64,000 bases of DNA from Clostridium sp. C2-6-12 (GTDB taxonomy: Bacteria; Bacillota; Clostridia; Clostridiales; Clostridiaceae), in contig NZ_JAABNP010000011.1 of assembly GCF_009928485.1 (NCBI RefSeq), forward strand, positions 102,643-166,642. Direction: 5' to 3'. Numbering within the stretch: position 1 is the first letter of the stretch; each line of letters begins with the position of its first letter. This document shows, piece after piece, positions 17,230 to 26,191 of this stretch. The notes under the pieces are model-generated. The model did not search any database. It saw only the letters and a program-made list of their open reading frames with translations, and was not told where the DNA came from. Made by a program: the position numbers and the translations under genes.

Positions 17230-17255
17230 TTTGCACCTCTAAAGTAAACCCGTTA
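17230..17255 (-). repeat. Right terminal inverted repeat (26 bp)
   Basis: It is an exact reverse complement of the left end and is directly followed by the second ATAAATTTG copy (17256-17264). Confidence 0.92.
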
Positions 17256-17263
17256 ATAAATTT

Positions 17264-17276
17264 GCAGATCTTTTTT
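17264..17276 (+). terminator. Right arm of the interrupted bofA terminator
   Basis: GCAGATCTTTTTT complements the arm at 13352-13364; its first G is also the last base of the duplicated target. Confidence 0.7.
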
Positions 17277-17363
17277 ATATTATATTTGTTAATTAAGTAT
17301 TTTTGAGGTAATATTTAAGGTAGAAGGATTAAATTTCTATATTTAAAGTGAATAAGTATATGA

Positions 17364-17387
17364 TAATTATCTAAATTAAGATAATTA
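17364..17387. promoter_or_regulatory. Inverted repeat upstream of the CHAP protein gene
   Basis: TAATTATCT and AGATAATTA form 9-bp arms around 6 bases, about 105 bases before the gene. An operator is possible, but such AT-rich repeats also arise by chance. Confidence 0.3.
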
Positions 17388-17490
17388 ATGTATTGTAGTT
17401 AGTAAATAGTTTTGATTTAAGTTCTTACAGTAAAGTCACATAGGATAAATGAATTATAAAAGAATAATTTATAAGAAGGGGCAATAGGAA

Positions 17491-18789
17491 GTGAAGAAGG
17501 AATTTATTAAAAAGCTTATAAGAGTATCGGTATTAGCATTAATAATAACAAATATGAGTTGTTTACCAGCATCTGCTAAGTGGGTAAAAGATTCTAAGAG
17601 TAATTGGAATTGGTTGGAGAATGATGTTAAGGCAACCAGTTGGAAGGAAATTGATAACAAGTGGTATTATTTTAGTGAAGATGGTGTAATGAAAACTGGA
17701 TGGATTAAATTAAATGAAAAATGGTACAATTTATCAGATAGCGGAGTTATGGAAACAGGTTGGAAGAAAATTGGTGAAAAGTGGTATCATTTTAATTCAG
17801 ATGGAATTATGAGTACCGGTTGGCTTAACGATAATGGTAATTTGTATTATATGAACTTTGCTGGCCAAATGGAAACTGGTACACTTGGGATTGATGGACA
17901 AGTTTATACCTTTTCAGAAGATGGAATATTAAAAAGCGGAAAGGAAACAATTGAAGTTAATTCAAAGGAGTTAAATAATGTAAAGACACTAGAGCCTAAT
18001 AATTCAGAAAAAAATGATGATAAAAATCGCATTGGTTATGTTGTTACTAATGGTGATTTACTAAATGTTCGTTTAGAAGCGTCTACTACATCGGATATTA
18101 TAGGTACTATAGCTAAAAACAAAGAAGTAAAAATTACAGGTGAGCAAAAAGATGGATTCTATCCTATGATTTTGAATAATAAAAGCGGCTGGGTAAGTAC
18201 TCAATGGATTACTTTTGAAAAGCCAAAGGATTCACCAATGGTAGAAAATTCTGATTCAAAAGATAAACAATTAGATGCAACTCCTAAAGTTGATACATTT
18301 AAAGATTTAGAGGATGCTTCTTTAGCCAAAGGAGTAATAAGAGATAAAGCACCTGATTTAACTGATAAGCATTATTATTCGGATGAAAATATTTTTTATA
18401 AAGCAAAACTTTCTCCGCCATTCACTAGTGGTGGAAAAACTATAGTAGGAAACTGTACATGGTATGCATGGGGACGTGCATGGGAGATTACTGGTAGCAA
18501 ACCAACTGAAGCAGGCTTTACAGGTGATGCTTGTGAATGGTGGAATGCAAATAAAAAAAGTGGAAAATATGAATATGGCTCTGAACCTAGAGTTGGTGCT
18601 ATTGCAGTGTGGAAATCCACTTTGCCAAATTCTGATGGCAGTGGACACGTTGCAGTTGTTGAAAAGATTGAAAATAACAAAGTTTACATATCAGAATCTA
18701 TGTGGCATGGTGTGACATTTAAATATAGGGAGATATATGAAACTAATCACTTATATGGATATATTTATCTGGACAAGCCTCAGCGCTAA
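17491..18789 (+). CDS. Secreted cell-wall hydrolase: CW repeats, SH3b, CHAP
   Basis: This 432-aa exported protein has a signal peptide ending near SCLPASA. Five tandem cell-wall/choline-binding-type repeats follow (about residues 38-155), each like KWYYFSEDGVMKTGW. Next come an SH3b domain (about 182-248, LLNVRLEASTTSDIIGTI) and a C-terminal CHAP domain with catalytic Cys in GNCTWYAWGRAW and His in GSGHVAVVEKI. CHAP enzymes cut peptidoglycan peptide bonds as amidases or endopeptidases, so it probably remodels or lyses cell walls. GTG start with AAGGGGC upstream. It lies just beyond the transposon and is transcribed alone or with the M13 peptidase gene. Confidence 0.9.
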   Translation: MKKEFIKKLIRVSVLALIITNMSCLPASAKWVKDSKSNWNWLENDVKATSWKEIDNKWYYFSEDGVMKTGWIKLNEKWYNLSDSGVMETGWKKIGEKWYHFNSDGIMSTGWLNDNGNLYYMNFAGQMETGTLGIDGQVYTFSEDGILKSGKETIEVNSKELNNVKTLEPNNSEKNDDKNRIGYVVTNGDLLNVRLEASTTSDIIGTIAKNKEVKITGEQKDGFYPMILNNKSGWVSTQWITFEKPKDSPMVENSDSKDKQLDATPKVDTFKDLEDASLAKGVIRDKAPDLTDKHYYSDENIFYKAKLSPPFTSGGKTIVGNCTWYAWGRAWEITGSKPTEAGFTGDACEWWNANKKSGKYEYGSEPRVGAIAVWKSTLPNSDGSGHVAVVEKIENNKVYISESMWHGVTFKYREIYETNHLYGYIYLDKPQR

Positions 18790-18923
18790 CATGTAATTTA
18801 GATTTTAGTAAAACTGAAACTTTAGATATTGAATAATATTTCAAAGGGGAGATAGATTAACTTCTTGAGTTTATAGCATGTTATGACTACTTTAAAGAAT
18901 CATAGTGAAAAGAGGGTAAAATA

Positions 18924-20960
18924 ATGAGTAAGATTAAAAGCTGGGGAATTATAGCAAGTATATGTGCGCTAATATTAACAATGACTCCAACATCATATGC
19001 TTATGCTAGAACAGCAGAAGTAAATATTCAGACTACAAGTAATAGTGAAAAAGTACGATTACAAGATGATTTTTATGAAGCAGTAAATAACGAATGGATG
19101 AATGCTACAAAAATTGAAGATGGGAAGTCAACAAATTCTACTTTTGATGAAATTCAAGAAAAAGTTAATAATCAAACAAAAGAAATAGTAACTCAGCTAC
19201 TAAAGGATAAAGATAAATATCCAGTTAATAGTGATGAAAAGAAAATAGTTAATTTATATAATAATATTTTAAATGTAGAAGCTAGAAATAGTGAAGGGAT
19301 AAAGCCAGTTCAAAAGATATTAGATGAAATTAGAGCTGTAAAAACAACGGAAGATATTGCAAAGTTATGGGAAAATAAAAATGTAGTTAACTCTACAATA
19401 AGATTTATGGTAGAAAGAGATATAAAAGATGCAAAAACTAACATATTGTATATTGACAGTACAGGGCTTAGTTTAGGTGATTCTGATGAGTACACAGATC
19501 CTACAGAGGAAACGGTAAAAAATAAAAAGTTAACTGAAGAGTACTATAATAAAATATTAATATTAAGTGGGTATTCAAAAGAGGAAGCAAAAATTAAAGT
19601 TGATAATATGTTTAAATTTGAAGGAATGATAGCACCATATATAATGGGAAAAAATAAGAAAGCAGCATCTTCAAATTTAACTGACGCTATGTATAATGTT
19701 TATACTATGGAGCAGCTTAATGATTTAGCACCTAATTTAAATTTGCCGTTAGTAATGAGTTCTTTAGGTATAGACAAAGCAAATAAAATTATTTTAGAGG
19801 AACCCAAGTGGTTAGAGGCTTTAAATAACATATATACACAGGAAAATGTACCAATTATAAAAAACTATATTGAAATAGTCAACTTGATTCACGCAGCAAA
19901 TTATATAAGTGAGGATTTTGAAAAGGCAAATAAAGAATATGAAAGTAGTCTTTTAGGGATAAAAGGAACTGTTTCAAAGGAAAATGATGCTATTGATACA
20001 ATAAATTCTTCTATGGGAATGGCTATTGGAAAGTTATATGCAGAAAGATACATTTCTCCTAAAGACAAAGAAGATGTAGAAAACATAACAAAAGAGATTA
20101 TACAAACCTATAAAAAGAGAATTAATAATTTAGACTGGATGAGTTCATCAACCAAGAAGAATGCAATTGAAAAGTTAGATAAAATGAAGGTAAAGATAGG
20201 ATACCCTGAAAATTGGCTTAACTACTCAAAAGTAAATATTAAATCCTATGAAGAAGGCGGTTCACTATTCGAGAATATGATGAATTTAAGAAGTTTTTCT
20301 AATGAACGTGTGTTTAGCAAAATAAATAAGCAAATGGATCAATTAAAAGAAAGCTTTACGCCACAGACCGTCAATGCTTTTTACAGTGCAAATGAAAATT
20401 CAATCATAATTCCAGGAGGGCTTATTCAAGGACATTTTTACAATCCTAATGGAAGTGTAGAAGAAAATTTAGGTGGAATCGGGGCTATTATAGGTCATGA
20501 AATCAGTCATGCATTCGATAATACAGGAGCTTTATATGATGCAGATGGAAACTTGAATGATTGGTGGAGTGCAGAAGATTATGCCAAGTTTAAGGAAAAA
20601 GCTATAAAAATAGCGCAATTCTATAGTCTTATAGAGGCATTACCAGGAGAAAAAATTAATGGTTATCGTACTGTGGGAGAAAATATTGCAGATATTGGAG
20701 GAGTATCTTGCCTAATTGACATATTATCTACTATGGATAATGCAAATTATAAAGTATTCTTCGAAAGTTATGCAGCAACTTGGCGTCAACTATCAACAAA
20801 AGAGTATGATGAATACGTACTACTCTTAGATGATCATTCTCCTAATAAATTTAGAGTAAATGCAGTTTTGACACAATTTCAAAAATTTTATGATACCTAT
20901 GGAATAAAAGAGAATGATGGAATGTATATTAGCCCTGAATATAGGTTGGGAATTTGGTAA
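18924..20960 (+). CDS. Secreted M13-family (neprilysin/PepO-like) zinc metallopeptidase
   Basis: This 678-aa endopeptidase has a signal peptide (ICALILTMTPTSYAYA). The zinc motif GHEISHAFDNTGALYDADG supplies two His ligands and the catalytic Glu. The third ligand lies in VGENIADIGGV, and the substrate-binding NAFYSANENSIIIPGGL is intact. Full-length M13 enzymes are about 640-700 aa, so this is complete. It probably cleaves peptides outside the cell, which would suit the oligopeptide transporter encoded just downstream, though they are separate transcripts. GTGAAAAGAGGG lies upstream of the ATG. Confidence 0.93.
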   Translation: MSKIKSWGIIASICALILTMTPTSYAYARTAEVNIQTTSNSEKVRLQDDFYEAVNNEWMNATKIEDGKSTNSTFDEIQEKVNNQTKEIVTQLLKDKDKYPVNSDEKKIVNLYNNILNVEARNSEGIKPVQKILDEIRAVKTTEDIAKLWENKNVVNSTIRFMVERDIKDAKTNILYIDSTGLSLGDSDEYTDPTEETVKNKKLTEEYYNKILILSGYSKEEAKIKVDNMFKFEGMIAPYIMGKNKKAASSNLTDAMYNVYTMEQLNDLAPNLNLPLVMSSLGIDKANKIILEEPKWLEALNNIYTQENVPIIKNYIEIVNLIHAANYISEDFEKANKEYESSLLGIKGTVSKENDAIDTINSSMGMAIGKLYAERYISPKDKEDVENITKEIIQTYKKRINNLDWMSSSTKKNAIEKLDKMKVKIGYPENWLNYSKVNIKSYEEGGSLFENMMNLRSFSNERVFSKINKQMDQLKESFTPQTVNAFYSANENSIIIPGGLIQGHFYNPNGSVEENLGGIGAIIGHEISHAFDNTGALYDADGNLNDWWSAEDYAKFKEKAIKIAQFYSLIEALPGEKINGYRTVGENIADIGGVSCLIDILSTMDNANYKVFFESYAATWRQLSTKEYDEYVLLLDDHSPNKFRVNAVLTQFQKFYDTYGIKENDGMYISPEYRLGIW

Positions 20961-20980
20961 AAAGGTTTAGATATAGTAAG

Positions 20981-21030
20981 AATTTAAGTATAGATAATTT
21001 TTATTAAGTGTCTATACTTAAATTATTTTA
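20981..21030 (+). terminator. Terminator after the M13 peptidase
   Basis: AATTTAAGTATAGA pairs with TCTATACTTAAATT (14 bp, 16-base loop), followed by ATTTTAAG. Confidence 0.7.
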
Positions 21031-21157
21031 AGTGAGCTTCATCTACTAAAAGAAGTTTATATTTTGTTTTTAGATATAATATATTAATTTGACATAGATA
21101 TATTTTAAGTTAATATTAAATATAGAAATTAAAAGTTAAAAGGAGCAGTGAATTTAT

Positions 21158-21343
21158 ATGCCAGCTGGGAATGGAGTAAATTGTGCAGATTGCGTTGAAT
21201 TAAAACAAGAAAAATGTGATGGTAAAGATTTAACTTGTTTATGTTATAAGTGTCCAAGACAATTAGCGCAGTGTATGTGTGTTAAATATTGTAGAGAAAC
21301 AGAATCAGTATTGTATTTCGATGATTATGACAATAATAATTAA
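21158..21343 (+). CDS. Small cysteine-rich protein of unknown function
   Basis: This 61-aa protein has nine Cys at residues 9, 12, 20, 27, 29, 32, 39, 41 and 45, in the pattern CxxC, C, CxCxxC, CxC, C, and an acidic tail (DDYDNNN). AAAAGGAGC lies 14 bases upstream of the ATG. No family is recognised. The Cys spacing suggests binding of zinc or another metal, and there is no signal peptide, so it is cytosolic. It stands alone between the M13 peptidase and a decayed acetyltransferase. Confidence 0.7.
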   Translation: MPAGNGVNCADCVELKQEKCDGKDLTCLCYKCPRQLAQCMCVKYCRETESVLYFDDYDNNN

Positions 21344-21427
21344 GTTTTTTTGGTTAAAATACTAAAAATGAAAAGAAATTAGCTTTAAAATATATAAAAA
21401 TTAAGAACTGTTATTTATTGAACAAGT

Positions 21428-21682
21428 TTAAGTTTTCAATGAATAACAGTTTTTAGCTTTTGAAATTATAATCCAAGTTGTGTACCACATATAATTCTTA
21501 GGATTACTTTTTACTCCTTGTAATCTTAAACCGTAAACATATTTTTCTCTGCCTCCTACATTTTTATTTGTAGCAGTTAGATTTAGAATTTTTTGCATTT
21601 TATTGAAATTACCTATGGCAAGTTCTAGATTGGTTTTATTTAAAGGTGAAATAATCAATCTATCAGTATCTATTTTTAACAT
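21428..21682 (-). pseudogene. N-terminal fragment of a GNAT acetyltransferase
   Basis: The frame begins MLKIDTDRLIISPL, the usual start of RimJ/RimL-type GNAT enzymes, with AAGGAGG upstream of ATG 21682. It stops after 84 aa at about NYMWYTTWIIIS, the first core beta strands, before the acetyl-CoA loop. The rest of the gene is absent, so it is a truncated, probably inactive remnant. Confidence 0.6.
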
Positions 21683-21887
21683 GACTAATGCCTCCTTTTT
21701 ATTCAATATTATACTATGAAGAGAATTTATTTAGGTTATTTCGAGGATTTGAATATTTATATAAAATATTGTTCTGTTAACGTATAATGAGATTCATAAT
21801 AAAGAATGAAAATGCAAATTATTAACAAAATATAACGTACAACATGTTATTTTCGTTAATTTTATTTTGCTTAATTAAAAGAAAATA

Positions 21888-21916
21888 TTGACACTCGTCG
21901 ATAATAATATTATTAT
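21888..21916 (+). promoter_or_regulatory. Promoter of the opp operon
   Basis: A perfect TTGACA and TATTAT are separated by 17 bases. A leader of about 260 bases would follow before oppB. Confidence 0.65.
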
Positions 21917-21990
21917 TATAATATTAAATTATGAATAAGTTAAATATTATTGAAAAAAAATTAAATATTGATAAAATGAAGAATAACAAA

Positions 21991-22027
21991 GGAGTTATTA
22001 GGCAGTTGAAGTGTGTTTAATGACTCC
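21991..22027 (+). other. Structured leader of the opp operon
   Basis: GGAGTTATTA pairs with TAATGACTCC (one G-T pair) around a 17-base loop. A second possible hairpin with CCGC/GCGG arms lies at about 22061-22093. No known riboswitch or T-box signature was recognised in this leader. Confidence 0.35.
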
Positions 22028-22187
22028 ATTCGTATGTGAAACATTTTTAGAATTATGGAACCGCTTTCTGCAAGTGGCTATATATGGCGGAGTTTGAAAT
22101 AAATTTTTTAGTAATTTAAGTTTTATGTTAATTATTAAAATTATTATAAATATATATATTATTATAGACAAAGAAGGAGAGAAACAC

Positions 22188-23114
22188 ATGTTAAAATATA
22201 TTGGAAAAAGATTTTTCGTAAGTCTGCTAACAATATGGGTTGTAATAACAGCAACGTTTTTTCTAATGAGACTTATGCCAGGAGGTCCGTTTGATGGGGA
22301 CAAGTTAACTCCACAAGTTAAAGCAAATATGGAAGCTAAATATGGAATAGATAAACCATTAATCGAGCAATATACCATGTATTTAGGAAATTTAGTTCAA
22401 GGTGATTTAGGTGAATCGATGGTTTTTGAAGGAAGAGGGGTAGCAGATACAATAGGAAAATCGTTCCCAGCTTCAGCAGAGTTAGGTATAATTGCAGTAA
22501 TTATTGCTATAGTGGGCGGTATACTTTTAGGAACACTTGCAGCACTTAAAAATGGAAAATGGCCAGATAAAGTAGTAGTATTTTTGGCAACACTTTGTAT
22601 TACAATACCTAGTTTTGTAATTGGTGCAGTTTTAATCTATGTTTTAGGTGTTGAGTTCGAATTATTACCTCCAACAGGTTTTGGTGAGTGGAAAAATGAT
22701 ATAATGCCATGTATGGCCTTATCAGCAGCATCATTATCATTTATTACAAGACTTACAAGAAGTAAGCTTATAGATGTTTTAAAATCAGATTATATAAGAA
22801 CTGCAAAAGCCAAGGGATTAAGCAAAAAGACAATTATATTTAAACATGCATTAAGAAATTCATTAATCCCAATAGTTACATATGTTGGACCATTAGTAGC
22901 TAGTATATTAACAGGAGGATTTGTAACAGAAAAGATTTTTGCAATTCCTGGACTTGGTAATGAATTTGTACAATCAGTTACTAACAGAGATTATAGTATG
23001 TTGCTTGGAGTAACAATATTCTATTGTACTATGCTTATATTCTTTACTTTCTTAGTAGATATATTATATGTTCTAATTGATCCAAGAATAAAATTGCAAG
23101 ATGCGGAAGTTTAG
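22188..23114 (+). CDS. oppB: Oligopeptide ABC transporter permease OppB
   Basis: This 308-aa inner-membrane permease has about six spans. It begins MLKYIGKRFFVSLLTIWVVI, the usual start of Dpp/OppB proteins, and has the EAA loop with DYIRTAKAKGLSKKTIIFKHALRNSL, which contacts the ATPase. AAGGAGAG upstream selects ATG 22188 rather than an earlier in-frame ATG at 22125. It heads the oppBCDFA cluster and is followed after 14 bases by oppC. Confidence 0.95.
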   Translation: MLKYIGKRFFVSLLTIWVVITATFFLMRLMPGGPFDGDKLTPQVKANMEAKYGIDKPLIEQYTMYLGNLVQGDLGESMVFEGRGVADTIGKSFPASAELGIIAVIIAIVGGILLGTLAALKNGKWPDKVVVFLATLCITIPSFVIGAVLIYVLGVEFELLPPTGFGEWKNDIMPCMALSAASLSFITRLTRSKLIDVLKSDYIRTAKAKGLSKKTIIFKHALRNSLIPIVTYVGPLVASILTGGFVTEKIFAIPGLGNEFVQSVTNRDYSMLLGVTIFYCTMLIFFTFLVDILYVLIDPRIKLQDAEV

Positions 23115-23128
23115 GGGGGAAAATAAAA

Positions 23129-24076
23129 ATGGAAAATGGATTAAAAATCGATAAGGAATTATTTGCTCCTCTAAGTGCAGAAGAAAAGAAAGTTAATGCA
23201 ATGGTTAGACCGAGTGTTGGCTATTGGAAAGATGCTTGGAATAGATTAGCAAAGGATAAAATAGCACTAATATCATTGATAGCAATAATAGCTATAATTG
23301 GAGCAGCTATTTTTGTTCCAATTTTATCTAAATATGACTATGCAGCAAATGATTTAACACAAACTTATTTAAAACCTTCAGCAGAGCATTGGTTTGGAAC
23401 AGATAATCTTGGAAGAGATTTATTTGTTAGAAATTTTTATGGAGCTAGATATTCACTAATTATTGCTGTTTTAGCAGCTGTAATAAATTTATGCATTGGA
23501 GTTATATATGGTGGAGTTGCTGGTTTCTTTGGAGGTTTAGTAGATAGCATATTAATGAGAATAGTAGATGTTTTATCTTCAATTCCAATGACTATATATG
23601 TAATAATATTTATGGCAATTTTAAATAAGCCAGGAGCAGCTGGAGGCGGAGGTCTTCTTACAATTGTATTAGGACTTTCTATAACATATTGGATAGGAAT
23701 GGCGAGAATCGTAAGAGGAGATGTACTTCAATTAAAACAACAAGAATTTGTTCTTGCTGCAAAATCATTAGGTGCATCAAATGGTAGAATATTAATAAGA
23801 CACTTAATTCCAAACTGTATCGGATCAATAATGGTTACATTAACATTGTTAATTCCAGAAGCTGTATTTACAGAAGCATTTTTAAGCTTTATTGGGCTTG
23901 GAATTGCAGCACCAAGAGCATCTCTTGGAACATTAGCTAATGAAGCAATGCAAGGTATTTATACATATCCATACCAATTATTTTTTCCGGCTGGAATAAT
24001 ATGTATCATAATATTAGCATTTAACCTTTTAGGTGACGGATTAAGTCAAGCATTAGATCCTAAGAACAAGAGATAG
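23129..24076 (+). CDS. oppC: Oligopeptide ABC transporter permease OppC
   Basis: This 315-aa partner permease has the OppC N-terminal cytoplasmic segment, then six spans. The WFGTDNLGRDLFVRNFYGAR segment and the EAA loop (QQEFVLAAKSLGASNGRILIRHLIPN, interrupted here for length) are typical of the Dpp/OppC subfamily. Start ATG with GGGGGG upstream; 14 bases separate it from oppD. Confidence 0.95.
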   Translation: MENGLKIDKELFAPLSAEEKKVNAMVRPSVGYWKDAWNRLAKDKIALISLIAIIAIIGAAIFVPILSKYDYAANDLTQTYLKPSAEHWFGTDNLGRDLFVRNFYGARYSLIIAVLAAVINLCIGVIYGGVAGFFGGLVDSILMRIVDVLSSIPMTIYVIIFMAILNKPGAAGGGGLLTIVLGLSITYWIGMARIVRGDVLQLKQQEFVLAAKSLGASNGRILIRHLIPNCIGSIMVTLTLLIPEAVFTEAFLSFIGLGIAAPRASLGTLANEAMQGIYTYPYQLFFPAGIICIIILAFNLLGDGLSQALDPKNKR

Positions 24077-24090
24077 GAGGAAGAAAGAAA

Positions 24091-25098
24091 ATGGAAAAGA
24101 TATTAGATGTGAAAAATTTACAAACCTCCTTCAAAACTAGTGCTGGTGAAGTGCATGCAGTAAGAGGTGTATCATTTGACCTAGAAAAGGGAGAAGCATT
24201 AGGTATAGTTGGGGAATCTGGTTGCGGTAAAAGTGTTACTATGATGTCAATAATGAGATTACTAGCTGACAATGGAAGACTTGCAGGTGGAGAAATACGC
24301 TTCAATGGTAAGGATATTTCTAATATTAAAGAATCAGAAATGGAAACTATAAGAGGAAATGACATAGGTATGATATTCCAAGATCCTATGACATCATTAA
24401 ATCCAGTATATACAATAGGAGACCAATTAATGGAGCCCCTATTAAAGCATAGAAAGATTAGCAGAGCGGAAGCCAAAAAGGAAGCTATAAAAATGCTTGG
24501 ATTAGTTGGTATACCAAGTCCGGAAAAGAGAATGAAGCAATATCCTCATGAATTTTCAGGTGGTATGAGACAAAGAGCAATGATAGCCATGAGTTTAATT
24601 TGTAAACCCAAGCTTATTATAGCTGATGAACCAACAACAGCATTAGATGTTACAATTCAAGCTCAAATTTTAGATTTAATGAAGGATTTAAAAGAAAAAC
24701 TTGATACTGCAATTATATTAATAACTCATGATTTAGGAGTTGTTGCAGATGTATGTACTAAAATAAATGTAATGTATGGTGGAATAATAGTTGAAAAAGG
24801 AACTGCAGAAGATATCTTCTACAGAGGAAAACATCCATATACTTGGGGACTTTTAAGAAGTGTTCCAAACCCTAAGGAAGATGTTAAAGAAAAACTTATT
24901 CCAATTGAAGGACAACCACCAGATTTATTAAATCCACCAGTTGGATGTCCATTTGCAGCTAGATGTGATTATGCAATGAAGATTTGTATTCAAAAGCAGC
25001 CACCATTATTTGAACTTGGAGAAAAACATCAAGCAGCTTGTTGGTTATGTCATGAAGATTCACCAAAGGTTGAATCACCTATAAGGAGGATGGAGTAG
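24091..25098 (+). CDS. oppD: Oligopeptide ABC transporter ATPase OppD
   Basis: This 335-aa ATPase has Walker A GESGCGKSV, Q-loop MIFQDPMTSLNPVYTIG, signature FSGGMRQRAMIAMSL, Walker B LIIADEPTTALDV and an H-loop in LITHDLGVV. The C-terminal extension with three Cys in GCPFAARCDYAMKIC is the Opp/Dpp-specific [4Fe-4S]-type or structural motif. It overlaps oppF by one base, so the two ATPases are translationally coupled and form the heterodimer that powers uptake. Confidence 0.95.
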   Translation: MEKILDVKNLQTSFKTSAGEVHAVRGVSFDLEKGEALGIVGESGCGKSVTMMSIMRLLADNGRLAGGEIRFNGKDISNIKESEMETIRGNDIGMIFQDPMTSLNPVYTIGDQLMEPLLKHRKISRAEAKKEAIKMLGLVGIPSPEKRMKQYPHEFSGGMRQRAMIAMSLICKPKLIIADEPTTALDVTIQAQILDLMKDLKEKLDTAIILITHDLGVVADVCTKINVMYGGIIVEKGTAEDIFYRGKHPYTWGLLRSVPNPKEDVKEKLIPIEGQPPDLLNPPVGCPFAARCDYAMKICIQKQPPLFELGEKHQAACWLCHEDSPKVESPIRRME

Positions 25099-26078
25099 TG
25101 GAAGATAATAAAGATATAATTTTAGAAGTAAAAGACTTATGCAAATACTTCCCTGCCAATAAAGGTTTATTTAAAGGTAAAAGTTATGTTAAAGCAGTAG
25201 ATAGAGTTTCATTTACATTAAAAAAAGGGGAAACTTTAGGTCTTGTAGGTGAATCCGGTTGTGGTAAAACAACTACAGGAAGAACTATATTAAAGCTTTA
25301 TGAACCAACATCAGGTCAAATAATCTTTAACGAAAAAGATATAACAAATAGTTCAAAACAAGAAATGGTTCCTTTAAGAAAAGAAATGCAAATGATTTTC
25401 CAAGATCCATATGCATCATTAGATCCAAGAATGACTGTAGGAGATATAATTGGAGAAGCAATTGATATACATAAATTACTAACAGGTGAAAAAAGGACAG
25501 AAAGAATAAGAAGTTTATTATCAAAAGTAGGACTTGCAAGTGACCATATAAATAGATATCCTCATGAATTTTCGGGAGGACAAAGACAAAGAATAGGTAT
25601 TGCAAGAGCATTAGCAGTAGAACCATCATTGATAGTTTGTGATGAGCCAATATCAGCTCTTGACGTTTCAATTCAAGCACAAGTTATAAATATGCTTGAA
25701 GAACTTCAAGAAGAATTGGGATTGACTTATTTATTTATAGCTCATGACCTTTCAATGGTTAAGCATATATCAACTCATATTGGAGTTATGTATCTTGGAA
25801 GAATGGTTGAAAAGGGAGAAAGTAATAAAGTATATTCAGAAGGATTACATCCATATACTCAAGCATTACTTTCAGCAGTTCCAATACCAGATCCAGAAGC
25901 AGCTAAAAATAGTAAAAGAATAGTTCTAGAAGGAGATATTCCATCTCCAATAGATCCACCACCAGGATGCAGATTTAAAGGTAGATGCAAATATGCAAAA
26001 CCAATTTGTTCTGAAATTGACCCGGATTTAAAAGAAGTTAAACCAGGACATTTTGTAGCATGTCATTTATATGATTAA
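25098..26078 (+). CDS. oppF: Oligopeptide ABC transporter ATPase OppF
   Basis: This 326-aa ATPase has Walker [11 protein letters not shown]-loop [17 protein letters not shown], signature [15 protein letters not shown], Walker [14 protein letters not shown] and the C-terminal Cys motif [18 protein letters not shown] start shares a base with the oppD stop (TAGTG), and AGGAGG lies in the oppD end. A 113-base gap follows before oppA with no clear promoter, so oppA is probably on the same transcript. Confidence 0.95.
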   Translation: MEDNKDIILEVKDLCKYFPANKGLFKGKSYVKAVDRVSFTLKKGETLGLVGESGCGKTTTGRTILKLYEPTSGQIIFNEKDITNSSKQEMVPLRKEMQMIFQDPYASLDPRMTVGDIIGEAIDIHKLLTGEKRTERIRSLLSKVGLASDHINRYPHEFSGGQRQRIGIARALAVEPSLIVCDEPISALDVSIQAQVINMLEELQEELGLTYLFIAHDLSMVKHISTHIGVMYLGRMVEKGESNKVYSEGLHPYTQALLSAVPIPDPEAAKNSKRIVLEGDIPSPIDPPPGCRFKGRCKYAKPICSEIDPDLKEVKPGHFVACHLYD

Positions 26079-26191
26079 AGAATGCAATAACAATAAATTT
26101 AATTTGAATAGTACACTGTTAACAAAGTTTTAGCAATAGCAACTTAAACAGTTATTATATAATAAACAATTAATTAAGGGGGAAAATATTA

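Larger units (their letters stand above)
13374..17255. mobile_element. 3882-bp transposable element with 26-bp terminal inverted repeats
   Basis: The termini are perfect 26-bp inverted repeats, starting TAACGGGTTTAC and ending GGTGCAAA. They are flanked by exact 9-bp direct repeats, ATAAATTTG, at 13365-13373 and 17256-17264, a target-site duplication. The target was the loop of the bofA terminator. Contents are a bidirectional terminator, an alpha/beta hydrolase with its own promoter, and on the opposite strand a small protein coupled to a 649-aa zinc-ribbon transposase-like protein. Several TGCAAAA/TTTTGCA copies lie near the ends. The intact ends, duplication and frames suggest recent insertion. 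A 9-bp duplication and zinc-ribbon protein fit IS1/IS1595-like mechanisms, but the size and layout are unusual and the family is not assigned. Confidence 0.88.

Noticed and set aside
21998..22378. Minus-strand frame of 126 codons over the opp leader
   Set aside because: It overlaps oppB antisense and has low-complexity composition.
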